From positions 62,001 through 126,000 of the forward strand of contig JXTB01000383.1 of the NCBI GenBank assembly GCA_002914805.1: a stretch of 64,000 bases of DNA, given 5' to 3'. This document shows positions 24,603 to 37,100 of this stretch, piece by piece. The DNA comes from Parasponia andersonii. Lineage: Eukaryota; Streptophyta; Magnoliopsida; Rosales; Cannabaceae. The notes under the pieces are model-generated. The model was not told the DNA's origin. It was given only the letters and a program-made list of their open reading frames with translations, and ran no database searches. A program made the position numbers and the translations under genes. The stretch's first letter is position 1, and every line of letters begins with the position of its first letter.

Positions 24603-26634
24603 CACTTGAGGTACTAAGTAAAAGAGGAAAAAAAATTCAAAAAGACAGATATAGGAAATATAAAATGATAATGATATATATGTTTAACAAGCTAACGTAT
24701 CGTACTTATCGTGCTAGTGTATTGTGTCATGTTGTATTTATGGGTTGTGTTGTGTTGTACACTGATAAATGCATTCTGTATTTAAGCCATCGTATCTAAT
24801 TTTTTGGCTTGGCACGAAATATATGATGGTGCCATACCTAGCTAAGAAAGAAAAAAAAGATGGAGATAATATTTTTTTTGGTATAGAGAATATTCATTTT
24901 AAGTATAGTCTTTGGCATAACCGGTTGAAGATGGAAAAAAGAATATAGTGTAAAAGTTACACTATTTTGATGTTTAGAACTCGAAAAATCCTTGGGAAAT
25001 TAAAAAAAATCAAGGAAAAAAAAAAGAGAGAAAAAATGAGTGGTAGAAATAGATGATCTTCACTACATCTTTTTTCCTGTTTAGTACGGAGAAAAACCTA
25101 GAGAGAGAGAAAAAATTACAATATTAATGAAGTCCATGAATTTAGAAAATAATATTTGTATTGAAAGAAGAGAGTTAGGAAAGATATGTACGAGTCTATG
25201 TGAGAGAAGGAAGTACGAGATTAACCGAGATAAAAAAAAAAAAAAAGAGAACAGAAAAATAGGGAAGGATAATGAAAGGAATAAGAGAGAGGGATCCATA
25301 AAATAATTATTTTTTGCTTATGTTTCCTTTCCTCATTATGAACTTCTTTAATGGAAAACAAAAAAAGATAAAAGAAAAGAAACTCGTTTCCTTANAAATG
25401 GGGTGCTTTGAGAGTTCATTTAGTAACATTTGTAAGAGAATTGAGATTACCGTGAGTTGTAAGTATAATGAGTTGATCGAGTTTCAACCTCTTCGAGGGT
25501 GTAAGTCCGTAGATTTGAGATGGACCTAGAAACTGATCAGCCACGCTCAACTTAAGTAGATTTGATCATGAAGAACTAGTAAAACTTGGTCCTTTGGGTT
25601 GTGGTGGAGTTTTCATAAAACCGTCGAGGTTGTGTCGGTGGTTATATATATATATATATATAGGGCACCAAGTATTTTTTTTTTTACTTATACATAGGTA
25701 TCAACTTGATAAATGAAAATTTAGCATGTATTTTTTTTTATTGTAAAAAATAAGAGAGAGAAAGAGCATTAATGATGTATCTTTTTATGCACTTCGTTAT
25801 AGCCATTGGATCATCATCTAATGGTGATCCAACGGCCGAAAAAAAATACTTACCCATAGATAAAAAAAAAAAACCTATTAGATTGGCAACCATATATATA
25901 TATATATATATATTGTTTTTGGCTGATATAATAATGGCAATTATTCGGCTGGAGATTGCTTGTTGGGAGAAATTTTCGTTTAAGTAATGGATTAAAACGA
26001 ATTAATTCTTTTATTTTTTGTCGAACATCTAATGAGTTTCATTGGAAATTTAAGGCTCAGTGGTATTTTTGTATATATATATGCATCGCATTATTTCTAT
26101 GAAAGTGGCAGATATGCTTCGGCTTCTTTCAGTTTTCTTGCCCCTAGCTAACAACCACTAGTGGCATTATTCTCCAAATTTCATGATATCTTTTTTGCAT
26201 GCATGTCATATGGTCTATTTTCCATTTTATTGTTTACATTGATTTGTTACTCTTTGGATATTATATTTTTTTTTTCCGGTCTAAATATAGTTTTACGTAG
26301 GTACATTCTGAGCTGTAGTCGATTTCAATTTGCATATCTTGTCTTTTTCCCTTTGGGATTGTTCTTGTATACTCTTTATTTTTTTCTTTTTGTATTCATA
26401 TTTTCGCTTTTCGTGGTGCTTGTTTGGTAATTGGCGGCCGGGTACTCTGGTATGTTAGGTGCTATCATAGTTGGGATTTGATTTTTCTAGAATTATTGAT
26501 ACCTTTTCACAAGGTTTAGTTTTTATATATATATATATATACTCGAGGAACTTGTTGATTTTCCTATTAGTTTCTTGGACTGATAAATAAATTATTCTTG
26601 CTATGAAATTTGGTTTATGCTGAAGAGTTAGGTG
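24603..26634. other. Intergenic AT-rich DNA with microsatellites
   Basis: Holds TA microsatellites (25643-25662, 25892-25913, 26522-26541), long A or T runs, a single N (25395) and an imperfect palindrome at 25806-25832 (arms TTGGATCA and TGATCCAA). The text at 24690-24750 (TCGTGCTAGTGTATTGTGTC) resembles, inverted, the repeat at 40160-40290. The long open frame at 26161-26430 is a low-complexity chance frame. Confidence 0.5.
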
Positions 26635-27186
26635 CAACATGTGAGGCCTATTTCCATAATACTTGCCACGTGGACTGAGAGGCAGCATGATAAATGGCAC
26701 GAAATGGGTAAGCTCAATACGGATCCCCAAGAATACTATTTAAATGACATGTGACTTCTGGGTGATACAATACGAGCTTGCAAATTGACATCAATAAGAG
26801 TTGACCCCATCTCAGGTCCGTATCGGATAAACTCTGGGTAGGCTCAGCTGATCCAAGACCTCCTTCAACACGAAGTCAGGAGAGTCAGAAGTCCTTGGAA
26901 TCTTCTGACTAATTATCCTTACAAGTAACACTCAATTCCAGATTAAGTCAGGGTATTTAATGCCGCATCATAGTTGCCATGTGTATTAGGTAAACCACCT
27001 CAACAGAATAACAAACAATTATAATCTCATCCCTTCTGGACATGTATCAGAGGAGAACGTGGAGAGCAATTCATGTCAACTCAAAAGAAATTGTAGCATC
27101 TATAATCCGTAGTTTCCAGAGTATATGACGATGAAATGAGATAACTAGTCCTGAAATTAGGGGCCACTGAGTTCCTGATTCCAGGA

Positions 27187-27194
27187 TATAAATA
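27187..27194 (+). promoter_or_regulatory. TATA box of the Tat-type 5' LTR
   Basis: TATAAATA within GGATATAAATATGG, about 240 bases before the LTR end. The 3' LTR has the damaged version GATATAGTTATGG. Confidence 0.55.
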
Positions 27195-27263
27195 TGGCAC
27201 ATTATTTTAATAAAGGGCGTATACTCAATCTCTGCTATTTAATTCTTAAGAAAAATAGATATA

Positions 27264-27357
27264 TCTAACTTAAGCATCGGAAAGTCTTACAGGTGGCCAC
27301 CCCTGTCTTTTCTAACTTAAGTATCGGAAAGTCTTACAAGTGGCCACCCCTGTCTTT
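27264..27357. repeat. 47-bp tandem duplication in the 5' LTR
   Basis: Two nearly identical units (27264-27310 and 27311-27357) starting TCTAACTTAAG and including GGAAAGTCTTACA and GTGGCCACCCCTGTC. The 3' LTR has one unit. Confidence 0.92.
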
Positions 27358-27433
27358 TCTTTCTGAACTGAGAGCAAGTAAATTTGAAGTAGCAAAGATA
27401 TGTGGACAGTTGGTAGAAAATACACAAAAAGTT

Positions 27434-27450
27434 TGGTGCCATCTATGGGA
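27434..27450 (+). other. Primer-binding site of the Tat-type element
   Basis: TGGTGCCATCTATGGGA, a few bases after the 5' LTR end. It resembles the TGGCGCCGTCTGTGGGA text that follows 5' LTRs of plant Tat-group elements; which tRNA primes it was not determined. Confidence 0.7.
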
Positions 27451-27589
27451 AAGCAAAAAAAAAGTGTTAAAAGTTTTACATTGACGCTCTCCCTGAACAA
27501 AAAGCTGTATGATATTTGATGGCACCGTCGAGAATAAGAACAAGAAGCGCACGACCTGCGGATGAAGAAAGCTCTTAGGAGGCGCATCC

Positions 27590-29030
27590 CAACTTAGAGC
27601 AAAACTTAGATCAAATACTTGCCACCTTGGTGGAGGTGAATAAGAAGGTAGAGATGGCCCATGAAGCTATCCTGGGCTTGAAGGATGAGGTTGCTGAAGT
27701 TTGCAGAGATAATGTCCACCTTTAAGGACTACTAGTAAGTGAAGCCAGGAGTAAACGGAGGAAAGACTTCGATGTAGAGGTTCAACATGAATTCCAAGAG
27801 CAACATATCTCGGCAAGATCACAAATGTGAGGGGGACAATAGAGCCACACAGGGCCTTCCTAGATGGAAGTGACAGTGGATAGACAATACTAAAGGAATC
27901 ATGAAAATGCATCTCCTGACTTGAAGTGAGAAACATTGGCAGAACTTAGCAAGAGGTTCGAGAACCATCATGGCTAGATCCCTATTGACTTAATAGAACA
28001 GGTTGTACAGTGAATCAACTGACAACCTTTGCCGATTGGATTCAACTAGAGCCTAAGCCAAAGGATTCACATCCCCGACACTCAAGCCATTCGAAAGGAA
28101 GATTGACCCTTTCGACCATATCTATCAGTTCAAGTAAAAGATGGCCTTAGAAACTAAAATTGAGGCCATGACTTGTAAGGTTTTCTCCACCAAATTGGAA
28201 GGAATGGCTTTGTCATAGTTTAGACAACTCCTAAAAATAACTATAAATGGATTCTAAGACTTTTGCAAACTATTCTTAAAACAATACACAAATGCAAGGA
28301 GTCAGTAGAAGACCATCTGGGATTTGGATCGCTTGGAGTAATTCGTAGGCGAGTCCCCGAGATAATATATTTCTTGTTTCTTAGATATGATGTCCCAAGT
28401 ACACGACACAAACTTGATCCAAGCCATAAGTTCCTTCGTTAGAGGCTTGCAACTAGGTTCAATGTTATTGGATCGTCTACTCCTAAGTTGGTCGTATGAC
28501 ATGTCCAACATATTGGAAACATCAGTAGGATTATTTAGGGTATTGGAGAGCCATCATAAAGTGCCTAAAACATCCACGATGATAACAACGATAATGATAT
28601 AGACCCTGATAAGCAAGGAATAAAGAAGCCTGCACAGACCCAAGGGCCAACTTTGAACTAGGCAGCCCCAGGCTAAGCCAATTAAGAGGGCGACAAACAG
28701 AGAAGGAGATTTAAAGACCTTCTACCTAAATTTAAGCTCAACACAACCATTGATGTAATATTCCTCCAAAATAAAGATCAGGGTATTTTCAAAGACCTTC
28801 CTAAGTCCAGCATTCTGGATCATAAGAAAAATAGGAATAAATATTGCTAGTTTCACAAAGACCATGGGCATGATACCATTCACTGCCATGGCCTCTACGC
28901 ATAAGTCATGATGGCCATTCAAGTTGGTAAATTGAAGCAGTACATAAAAGCAAATAGGAGTCAACCCAAGGAAGGTGTTGCTAGGTAAGATAAAGGAAAG
29001 TAGACCTATGCCTCAGGATTGGGTGAATAG
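27590..29030 (+). pseudogene. gag of the Tat-type element (broken)
   Basis: Structural protein that packages element RNA. Recognisable pieces occur in order, in changing frames and with many stops: DPFDHIYQFK and MALETKIEAMTCKVFS (about 28090-28190), DFCKLFLKQYTNARSQ (28258-28307), LDMMSQVHDTNLIQAISSFV (28381-28440), and a zinc-knuckle-like FHKDHGHDTIHCHGLYA (28850-28900), the CxFHxDxGHxTxxC form used by Tat-group gags. Several stops are TAG or TAA at positions where Gln or Trp would be expected. Confidence 0.75.
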
Positions 29031-29229
29031 CCTTTAAGAATAGACCCAATGTTCGTGGGTAGACTAGAGCTGACCTAGAGCCAAAAGGAAAAAAGCGAAG
29101 TTGCAGAAATAGACCGAGGAGAGTGTGAAATACTTGAGGAGACTAGCCTAGGCTATGCATCCCCCACACCTATTGCTTTCACCTAGCAGGGCTTGGCCAC
29201 AGTGTGCCCACCTCATGATGATCCTTTAA

Positions 29230-29680
29230 TAATCAAACTATAGATTGATTCTTCGATGGTGGGGGGTTCTGGTCAACTATGGAAGTAACATCGATGTTTT
29301 GTTTCTCAGTATATTTGAAAACATTAGTCTGAACTAAAATACACTCATACTAACCTAACAACCACTATTTACCTTAAACAGTAGCGAGATCAATCTATTG
29401 GACATCGTAACATTGAAAGTCTCTACCGCTGAAAGGTGTCTGGATATGGATTTTATCGTAATCGATTGTCAATCCTCTTTCAATGCTATTATAGGGAGAG
29501 GATAGATTCATGCTATGCATGGATTCGAGTCAACTTTCTACTAAGTTCTAAAGTGTTAGTCGAAGAATGGTACTTATACAATAGATATTAGAGATGACCA
29601 GGCTTTAGCAAAGAAGTGCTTTTCAACTACTTTGAAAGGAACCAGGGAGATGATGACTGTCTTAGCTGAAGATAAATAGT
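29230..29680 (+). pseudogene. Aspartic protease of the Tat-type element (active site lost)
   Basis: The active-site region reads VLVNYGSNIDVLF at about 29266-29304. The catalytic Asp-Gly expected before the G-S is replaced by Asn-Tyr (29275-29280), so the enzyme would be dead even without the stops. Later pieces are NLLDIVTLKVSTAERCLDMD (about 29398), FIVIDCQSSFNAIIGRG (29452) and KKCFSTTLKGTREMMTVLAED (29610-29675). The normal role is cutting the polyprotein. Confidence 0.72.
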
Positions 29681-29879
29681 AACCAAAGGACCATCTGCCA
29701 GCATATATGAAGCAGATTGAAGAAGAATCTCACAAGCCAGAAACCATAATTGAAGAGCTAGTAGTGGTCCTTTTGGAGAAATCAGACCTGGAGAAAGTAG
29801 TCTTGGTCAGAGTCCTGCTACTAGGATAGGAAAGAGACATGTTGGCGGAATTCTTAAGGTAGAATAAGGATATCTTCGC

Positions 29880-30700
29880 ATGTTCCCATAATGATATGCC
29901 TAGGACAGACCCCATGCATGCATGCCATCGATTGAACATTGACCCCAACTTTCCCCCAGTAATGTAGAAGCCTAAAAGATTTATACCAGAGAAGAACAGA
30001 GCCATCAATGAAGAAGTAGAAAAGCTATCGGAGAATGGCTTAATCATGGAATACATATATCTCTACTCGGTCTCTAACCTAGTGGTGGTAAAAAAAAAGA
30101 GCGGAGATGATCAGACTTGCATAGATTTTACCAACCTGAACAAAGCCTACTGAAAAGATAATTTTCCCTTACCAAAGATTGATTAGATGGTCGATGCTAC
30201 GATTGGCTTCAGTAGGATGAGCTTCTTAGATGCCTACTCTCGGTACAATTAGATCCCGCTATATGATGAAGATAAAATCTATACAGCATTCATGATGAAA
30301 TGAGGCTTGTATTATTACAAGCATATGCCATTTGGTCTGAAGAATGCATGAGAAATTTACCAAAAGCTAATTAATAAGATGTTGGCCAAATTGCTAGGAA
30401 AAATGATGGAAGTCTACATTGATGATATGGTCACGAAGAGTAAGGGGGTTATGAACCATCTGGGATATTTGAAAAAATACTTCCAAATTTTGAGGCACTA
30501 TCGAATGCGTCTGAATCCCAAAAAGTGCATATTTTTGGGGTATCCTCTAGCCAAATCTTGGGGCACATAGTGAGGAAAAGAGGCATTAAAGCCAACCCCA
30601 CCAAGTTATCCTCGATTGTAGGTATGCAAAGACCTTCAACTATTACGGAGGTTCAACGTTTGATGGGAAAATAGCAGCACTCAATCGATTTGTCTCCAAA
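29880..30700 (+). pseudogene. Reverse transcriptase of the Tat-type element (broken)
   Basis: Domain order: RLNIDPNFPPV (29929), KPKRFIPEKNRAINEEVEKL (29970), SNLVVVKKKSGDDQTCIDF (30073-30130), SFLDAYSRYN (30222), KHMPFGLKNA (30321), then VYIDDMVTKSKG (30412-30447) with the catalytic YIDD at 30415-30426, and LNPKKCIF (30510). At least six in-frame stops lie between 30150 and 30350, and a frameshift follows LGYPLAKSWGT. Catalytic residues remain visible but no intact protein can be made. Confidence 0.85.
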
Positions 30701-31640
30701 ATGTCTGATCGATATCAGCCTTTCTTCCAATGTATCAAGAAAAGCTCTTCTGTTATATGGGGCAAAGAACAGGATAAGACATTGACAGAACTCAAAGAAT
30801 ATTTAAGTCACCTACCTATTCTATCTTTGCCAAAAGAGAGACAATGTTTGTACACCTATTTAGTGGTATATGAGGTAACGGTCAGCATGGTACTATTTAT
30901 TGAAGAAAAATGTAAATAGAAGCCCGTATTTTACATGGACTGAATACTCTTAGATGCAAAAACACGATACAACACAGTAAAAAATTAGTTTTGGCTCTAA
31001 TAAATGAAAAGAAGAGGTTAAGGCAATACTTTGAAGCGTACCCGATCATGTTATACACGAATTTTCCTATCTGACAGATTTTTCTCAACCAGATTTGTTG
31101 GGGTATCTGACTAAAGAGACCATTAAATTAGGAATATACGATATAGAGTACCAACCTCAGGTAGCTAAGGAAGGACAAGTCATGACAGACTTCTTGGTAA
31201 AAATCCAATCCTTCAGTAAGCCACAAAGCCTAACACAAACACCTCCAGTTCTGAGTAACTTTGCTTGGACCCTTTATGCCGAGGGATCTACAAACGCATC
31301 GAGATCTAGCATGGGGATAGTTCTGTAGACCCTATAGGGCTCAAAATAGAGAGAGCTCTGAGGCTCAGATTTCAAGCAACCAATAAGAAGCAAAATATGA
31401 GGCATTGCTGTAAGGTATGGATCTGGCTATCCACTTTGGAGTGGAAAGTATCATGGTGAAAAGCAATTTCCTAGTGATAGTGGGTCATATAAAGGGAGAC
31501 TTCGAAGTAAAGGAGCCAAGACTACACAAGTACTTCTAAAGAAATAATGGGGATCAAGAGCCGGTTCAGCAAATTCAGCATTGAGTAGGTGCCTAGAGAT
31601 ATAAATCAAAAGGCTAACAAGTGGGATAAAAATGTGTCAT
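30700..31640 (+). pseudogene. RNase H region of the Tat-type element (broken)
   Basis: Pieces SDRYQPFFQCIKKSSSVIWG (30702), LTELKEYLSHLPILSLPKE (30783) and YLVVYEVTVSMVLFIEE (30855-30908) form the connection and first RNase H part; PQVAKEGQVMTDFLVKIQSF (about 31158) and FAWTLYAEGSTNASRSSMGI (31260-31322) belong to the second RNase H-like domain typical of Tat-group elements. Frames change repeatedly. Confidence 0.7.
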
Positions 31641-31679
31641 TAGGAGAAACAATCAGGCATACAGAAGTGCTACTGGAAG

Positions 31680-32970
31680 ATGAGTATGCAAGGGAATCCT
31701 GCATATCACGTGTTTATGATTGAGCCTGAGGTCGAGTGCTGGATGAGGCCAATTACACAATATCTGACAATGGGCAAGCTACCAGAAGACCCTGCCAATG
31801 CAAGATTAGTCAGAATAAAAGCTGCCCAATATGCGATGGTGAAAGGGAAATCGTACAGAAGATCAAGAATAAGACCAATGTTGAGATGCATAGGCCCAGT
31901 AGAAGCACAAAAGTTGATGGAGGAGATTCACAAAAGAGCATATAGTAATCATTTTGGCAGATAGAGCCTTACCCATAAGGCTCTGACTGCTGGATATTTC
32001 TAACCGTACATGATGACCGATGCAGTTCGATTTGTCAAAATATGCGATAAATATCAAAGATTTACCCCTCTGAAACATCAACCTATGGAATAACTCAACT
32101 CAATCACAACTCCCTGGCTTTTTGCTAACTGGGGACTAGATACTGTGGGGGAACTTCCCAGGAGCCCCAGGGCTAAAAGGTACATTTTGTTAGCCACAAG
32201 CTATTTCACTAAGTGGGTGGAAGCTAAAACCTGCACCACTATTAAAAGGCAAACACGATTAACTTTATTTAGAAAAACATAATTTGTCAGTACAGAATCC
32301 CAAAGGAATTACATGCTAACCATGGCATGCAATTTCAGAATGCTAAACTCAAAGAGTTGTATAAATTGTATGATATCAAGGTTAGCTTTTCGTCCGTAAA
32401 CTATTCCTAGTGGAATAGCCAAGCAAAAGTGACGAACAAGACCATTTTTGGCAACATTAAGAAAAAGCTAGAGTAAGTTAAAGGAAAGTAGTTAGAAGAG
32501 TTGCCGGTTGTAGTGTAGGCCTATCGAACTATTGAACAAAGGTCAACGGGGAGGACACCTTTCGCTATAGTGTATAGGTCAGAAGTTGCGATCCCAACCG
32601 AAATTGGTCTCCTGATCTTTCAGACATAAATGGTAAAATATACCTCATAAAATGAGCAGCAGCTAAACTGCAACACAAACCTGCTCGAGGAAATTAGAGA
32701 CGCGACCTTGGTCCATCTGGCTTCTTGCCACCAGTTAGCTAGATCCTGTTATGCAAAGAAAATCAATGTTTGTTGATTTAACATTGAAGAATAGGTTCTA
32801 AAAGTCAGAATTGGAAATTCGTCAAATATGGATTCTAACTTGGTCAGACCTTTCGAAGTAACCAAGGCACTTGACAATGGCGTATATATTCTAAAAGAAG
32901 TCAAGACTAGGAAGAACCTATCCAACACATGGAACACCAAAAACTTGAAACAATACTATGTGTGAGTCGT
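31680..32970 (+). pseudogene. Integrase of the Tat-type element (broken)
   Basis: The N-terminal zinc-binding part spans 31830-32080 (KSYRRSRIRPMLRCIGPVEA, EEIHKRAYSNHFG, MTDAVRFVKICDKYQRF). The catalytic core starts with FANWGLDTVGELPRSP (32120) and YILLATSYFTKWVEAKTCTT (about 32179-32240), followed by several shifts. The C-terminal part includes KVRIGNSSNMDSNLVRPFEVT-like text near 32800-32860. The normal role is joining cDNA ends to target DNA. Confidence 0.78.
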
Positions 32971-34184
32971 ATGTAATTACTACCATGAAAAATTATAGGG
33001 TTTGATTTTGGCACAAACTAAAATATCTGCCACATTATTTTATCAATTAAGTTATTATTTATGAGGCTCTGATTTTCACTAGACCTGAAGAGGGCCATTA
33101 CACGTACAAAATCTACTAAGATATTCTTATTGTAAAAAATCGTACTATGGGTGTGACATAATGGAATAAAATACTTGCTAATGTTCCTATGATATGTACG
33201 AAGGGGAATAAATTGTGCAATAAATATTCCCCAACTGCCCAACCATCTATATAGTAGGAAAGAACTATGCGATAAAATTCTCGCTAGTAAGTACCCTACG
33301 AAATGCCACTAACAACTGTGAATCAAGAAAAGCTGCGTGATAGATATTTTTACCAGCTTGAGCCCTTTAAGTGATTTGTCAAGAAATGGATAAGAATTGA
33401 TCCATAACATGACAAGGGTTTACCTATTGGATGTAGACTCTTTGGGGTTTATTTGTTGGAAATAGACCCAAAAAAATTAAGTAAAATAATATATGTAAAA
33501 GTATATATATATATATATATATATATGTAATTTTTAGAACATGATGATAGAAATGGAGACTAATTATTTTCTACTCATACTTAACTATCAGTTACAGAAT
33601 ATATGATTGGTGATGGTTCACACCCAAATATGTTTACTTCTCACGAAAGGGTCTGGGACGAACTCGCAGGGACATGTTAGAATGTTAATACCCTGTTTGC
33701 TCTCGATAAGAGCCAAGCCCAGGCCTCTTCTTTAATAGCGATGGGTCTAAGTAAGAATCGACCAACTCCTGAAGCTAGCTCCTGGTACGATTCCATTTGA
33801 GGTCAAAAAAGTCCAACCAAATGCGAGGATCAAACTCTGTTGAAAAAAGCCACAAGAATAGTTACACATTCATCATTATCCTTCTACACTGGATGAGCCA
33901 GAACTCAAATCCCAATTTCTGGAGTTAATCTTATCAATTATAGCTTGAAAATGATTTTCTAGTAATTCCAAATCATATACGATTGGGCCAGACCTAAAAG
34001 TCAACTATACTACCGACAAGGGAATAACATCGTATATAATATCCGACCTTGACCCAGCATACAAAGAGAAAGAGACAGACGAAGTAAAGATGAGCAGCAT
34101 AATTCAATTTTACTACTCAACAACTATCAAAACAAAGGTTAGCACTACACTGCTTATATTTTATAAATATACAACTGTGAGGGC
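32971..34184. other. Non-coding spacer between integrase and antisense region
   Basis: No conserved reading frame on either strand. Holds a TA microsatellite (33502-33527). Tat-group elements typically have a long spacer here. Confidence 0.6.
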
Positions 34185-37100
34185 CCCTTATTACCTCCAG
34201 CTAGGGGAGGAACGCTAGGGTCACTTGGTTTGGCTTCGACAGAGAGGCATATCAGGCTTGGTCTTATCGCTCGACAACATAACTGCACTTAGTTCTGTGC
34301 CAATTGATGTACTAAGAGTAGGCTGACCCTCTAGAACATTCGGAGTGGGAGTCTACTCTGGAGATCAGAGACATGTAATACATCAGTGGGATACACGATA
34401 TTAATACATCAGTGGAGATCAAAGAAATTTCAATTGCAGATATAATACATCATCTCTCTACCAACAAGAGCAGAAGTTGAAGTCCCATTATTCTTTTTGT
34501 CGAGCATCCTCAGTACATCAGTGGGATACACGATATTAATTTTGTCACCTAGCTTCTGCATGTAATACCTAATGGGATAGTGGTCTTTCTCGACACCTTT
34601 CTCTTCATGGAACTGGTCTAGTATTACCACCTCTACATGGTTCTCAAATTCCCTATTTCCCAGCTAGACTTGTAGCTCCCCGTAGAGATAATGTCCACCT
34701 GCCTCTGACACATTGTCTTCATTTTTTCCATATTTGCTAGCTTGCCCTTCAGTGCTGCTAATCTCAGCTCTGTTTGACGCTGCAATAAATTAACCAAAAG
34801 AGCATTAATATCAACCAGATTTTTGCTGTGCCAAAGAGTCAGTTCCATGTAGGCCTTTAATAGTTTATGATAGTCTAAGTGGAGGTGAATAGTTATGTCA
34901 TTAGATTAGTCGAGCCTACGCTGTAAGAAATGGGTTTCCAGCTTAGCCTTCATTTCGGCTTTCTTTGTTTCTTTAGTCTTGTCGATGGTTCTGTCAGGGG
35001 AAATGAAAATGATCCCTATCTCAGCCATAGCATTTTACTTGTCCTACTCTTTGAGCTTGGCCTCGGCCTGAGCCATGTTAGCAAGCTTAGCCTCTATCTC
35101 AAGAGATTTAATCTTTTCCTCTACTTCAGCCAACTTGGTAGCTAGCTCCTCACATTTAGCCCTTTCATTTTTTAGGGCCACTATAGTGCTAACCCTAGCT
35201 TCCTCTAAGCCACGATACAGGTCGAAGTCCGCCTTTAGTACAGTAAAAGAGACCTCACCTTGCTTCACTGCCATAACATTTGCATTTAACAGCTGAGTTA
35301 GCCCCTCGATATACGACGAGTAAAAGGACTAAATAGTAGCTAACTATAAAATAAACAAAAATTAGATTTATAGTACTCAAGAGCATAGAAGCATAAGCTA
35401 AATGACCCAAACTTGTGCAATGCTATGACTCGCAATGATATCCATATTCTCTAGAGATAGTGCTTCCAGCTCAAATTTTGTCGCCAGACCCTCCCCTTGG
35501 GTTTCACTCGTGTTTGTGGAACGTGGCTCCTCCTTGCTGACATTGAGGACTACTTTTCCTTTTGCCGAGGATACCCTAATAGTGCGCCTCAACACTCCTA
35601 GAGTAAGAGGATGGGGGTGAGAAATGATGTTATGTCATCGACCGTAGAGGCCTCTATAGCCACTGCCGTCTTAATGACTCTGGCAATCGCCTACGAAGAG
35701 GGTCCGTCCATTTGTAATTTTTTGATCCTATTTTGACTACTACGCTCAAAGGGACTATTGTGCATTGATCTTTTCTTTTTGATAACAGTTAAGGTAGCAC
35801 CATCATCACTGTTCAAAGAAGGGGAAGGTTTACTCCTCTTCATTGTTGGACCCTCCCCCTCTTTGGCTAGACCTTTATCACGTTCAACTAGGTAGGTGGA
35901 GGAAAAGACAAATGAGACTTGAGCCTAGGTGCACCACCTCTGAGTTCTGTGATCTCTCTACGGGAAGGACAGAATAAGGCCCAGCCTTCTTACCAGATCC
36001 CACACCATATCTTCTTGCCATACTTAATCACTATGTTTCGCATCTCCTGAAATACACGCTTACCTACATTGGAAGGGAATGTAACATCTACGTCATTCTC
36101 AGACACGAACAACCCCTCTAGCTCATCGTTTGAGTTGGTACCATGAACATTGACCCTTTGACTTCCTTCCTCATCATCAGACGACATGACTAGATGCTGC
36201 CCAGCAGGTACTTTTGGTCGCGCTCGATGAATATTGTCACTTTCCTTTGCTAAAGAAGGGTTTACCGAGGACCAGTATCTGAACCTATGAAATACAGCCC
36301 TTGGTTAACCAATAATAAAAAAAAAAAAGAGAAGCCTACCCTTGGTTCTCTTAGGGGCAGGGACCTCTTCTCTATGGAGCCTGGTGCATTCATTTTCCAT
36401 GAGTCCCACTACTTCTTTGAGCTTATGGCTAGTTGGCGTGACTAAATTGTTGGACCCCACCATTTGGTTTGAAGCCATAACCTAGTGCCCACTATTGTAA
36501 TGCGGTTATGCTCTTTTCGACGAAACTAGTTTAGCGCCAAAGCATCGAGCTGACTCCGGAACTACTTGGTGATGACCCACGTGTCTAGTGAGAAAAGGAG
36601 GTGCAAAATTATCCTCAACTTCATATTCATCACTTGGGGTTTTAGAACGGCTTGGATATGGCCGCAGTCGCCAGATGACCTAAAAACAACAACCTCTTCC
36701 AACACTTGAAGCCGGACCACCGGTGATAGCAAATCGAACCTTCTTTCCTCTGTAGAAGCTGCACGGGGTCAGATTTTAGAAACTAAATCGAATAAGGGAT
36801 GTATAGACCCTAAGTTCAGTATACTAACTTACTATGAGTAAAATATGAGGGAATCTGGAAGTGCTTCCCATTCACCCAAGGAAAGCACCACACCCTTCTG
36901 ATAATGTATAGCTTGGACTGGGAATCCGACTACTTATCTGACCTTGGCAAGCCCCAAAAAATATGGCACCTAGGAAGCAATTGAAAGTAGAAAGTGGGGT
37001 AAGAACTTTTCTTTGGGATGAGCGTAAGTTTATATGTGTAGAAGACCACCTCAACGTCGATATGCACATTTAGCAATATGGACAAAGTTGAGAGTCTCAT

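Larger units (their letters stand above)
26640..27426 (+). repeat. 5' LTR of the Tat-type element
   Basis: Starts TGTGAGGCCTATTTCC and ends near TACACA; about 787 bp. It aligns with the 3' LTR at 37758, the length difference being explained by an internal 47-bp duplication (27264-27357). The TATA-like motif at 27187 lies inside. Confidence 0.9.

Noticed and set aside
26161-26430. 89-codon hydrophobic open frame resembling a membrane protein
   Set aside because: T-rich DNA gives runs of Phe, Leu and Ile by chance; no family similarity, splice context or promoter.
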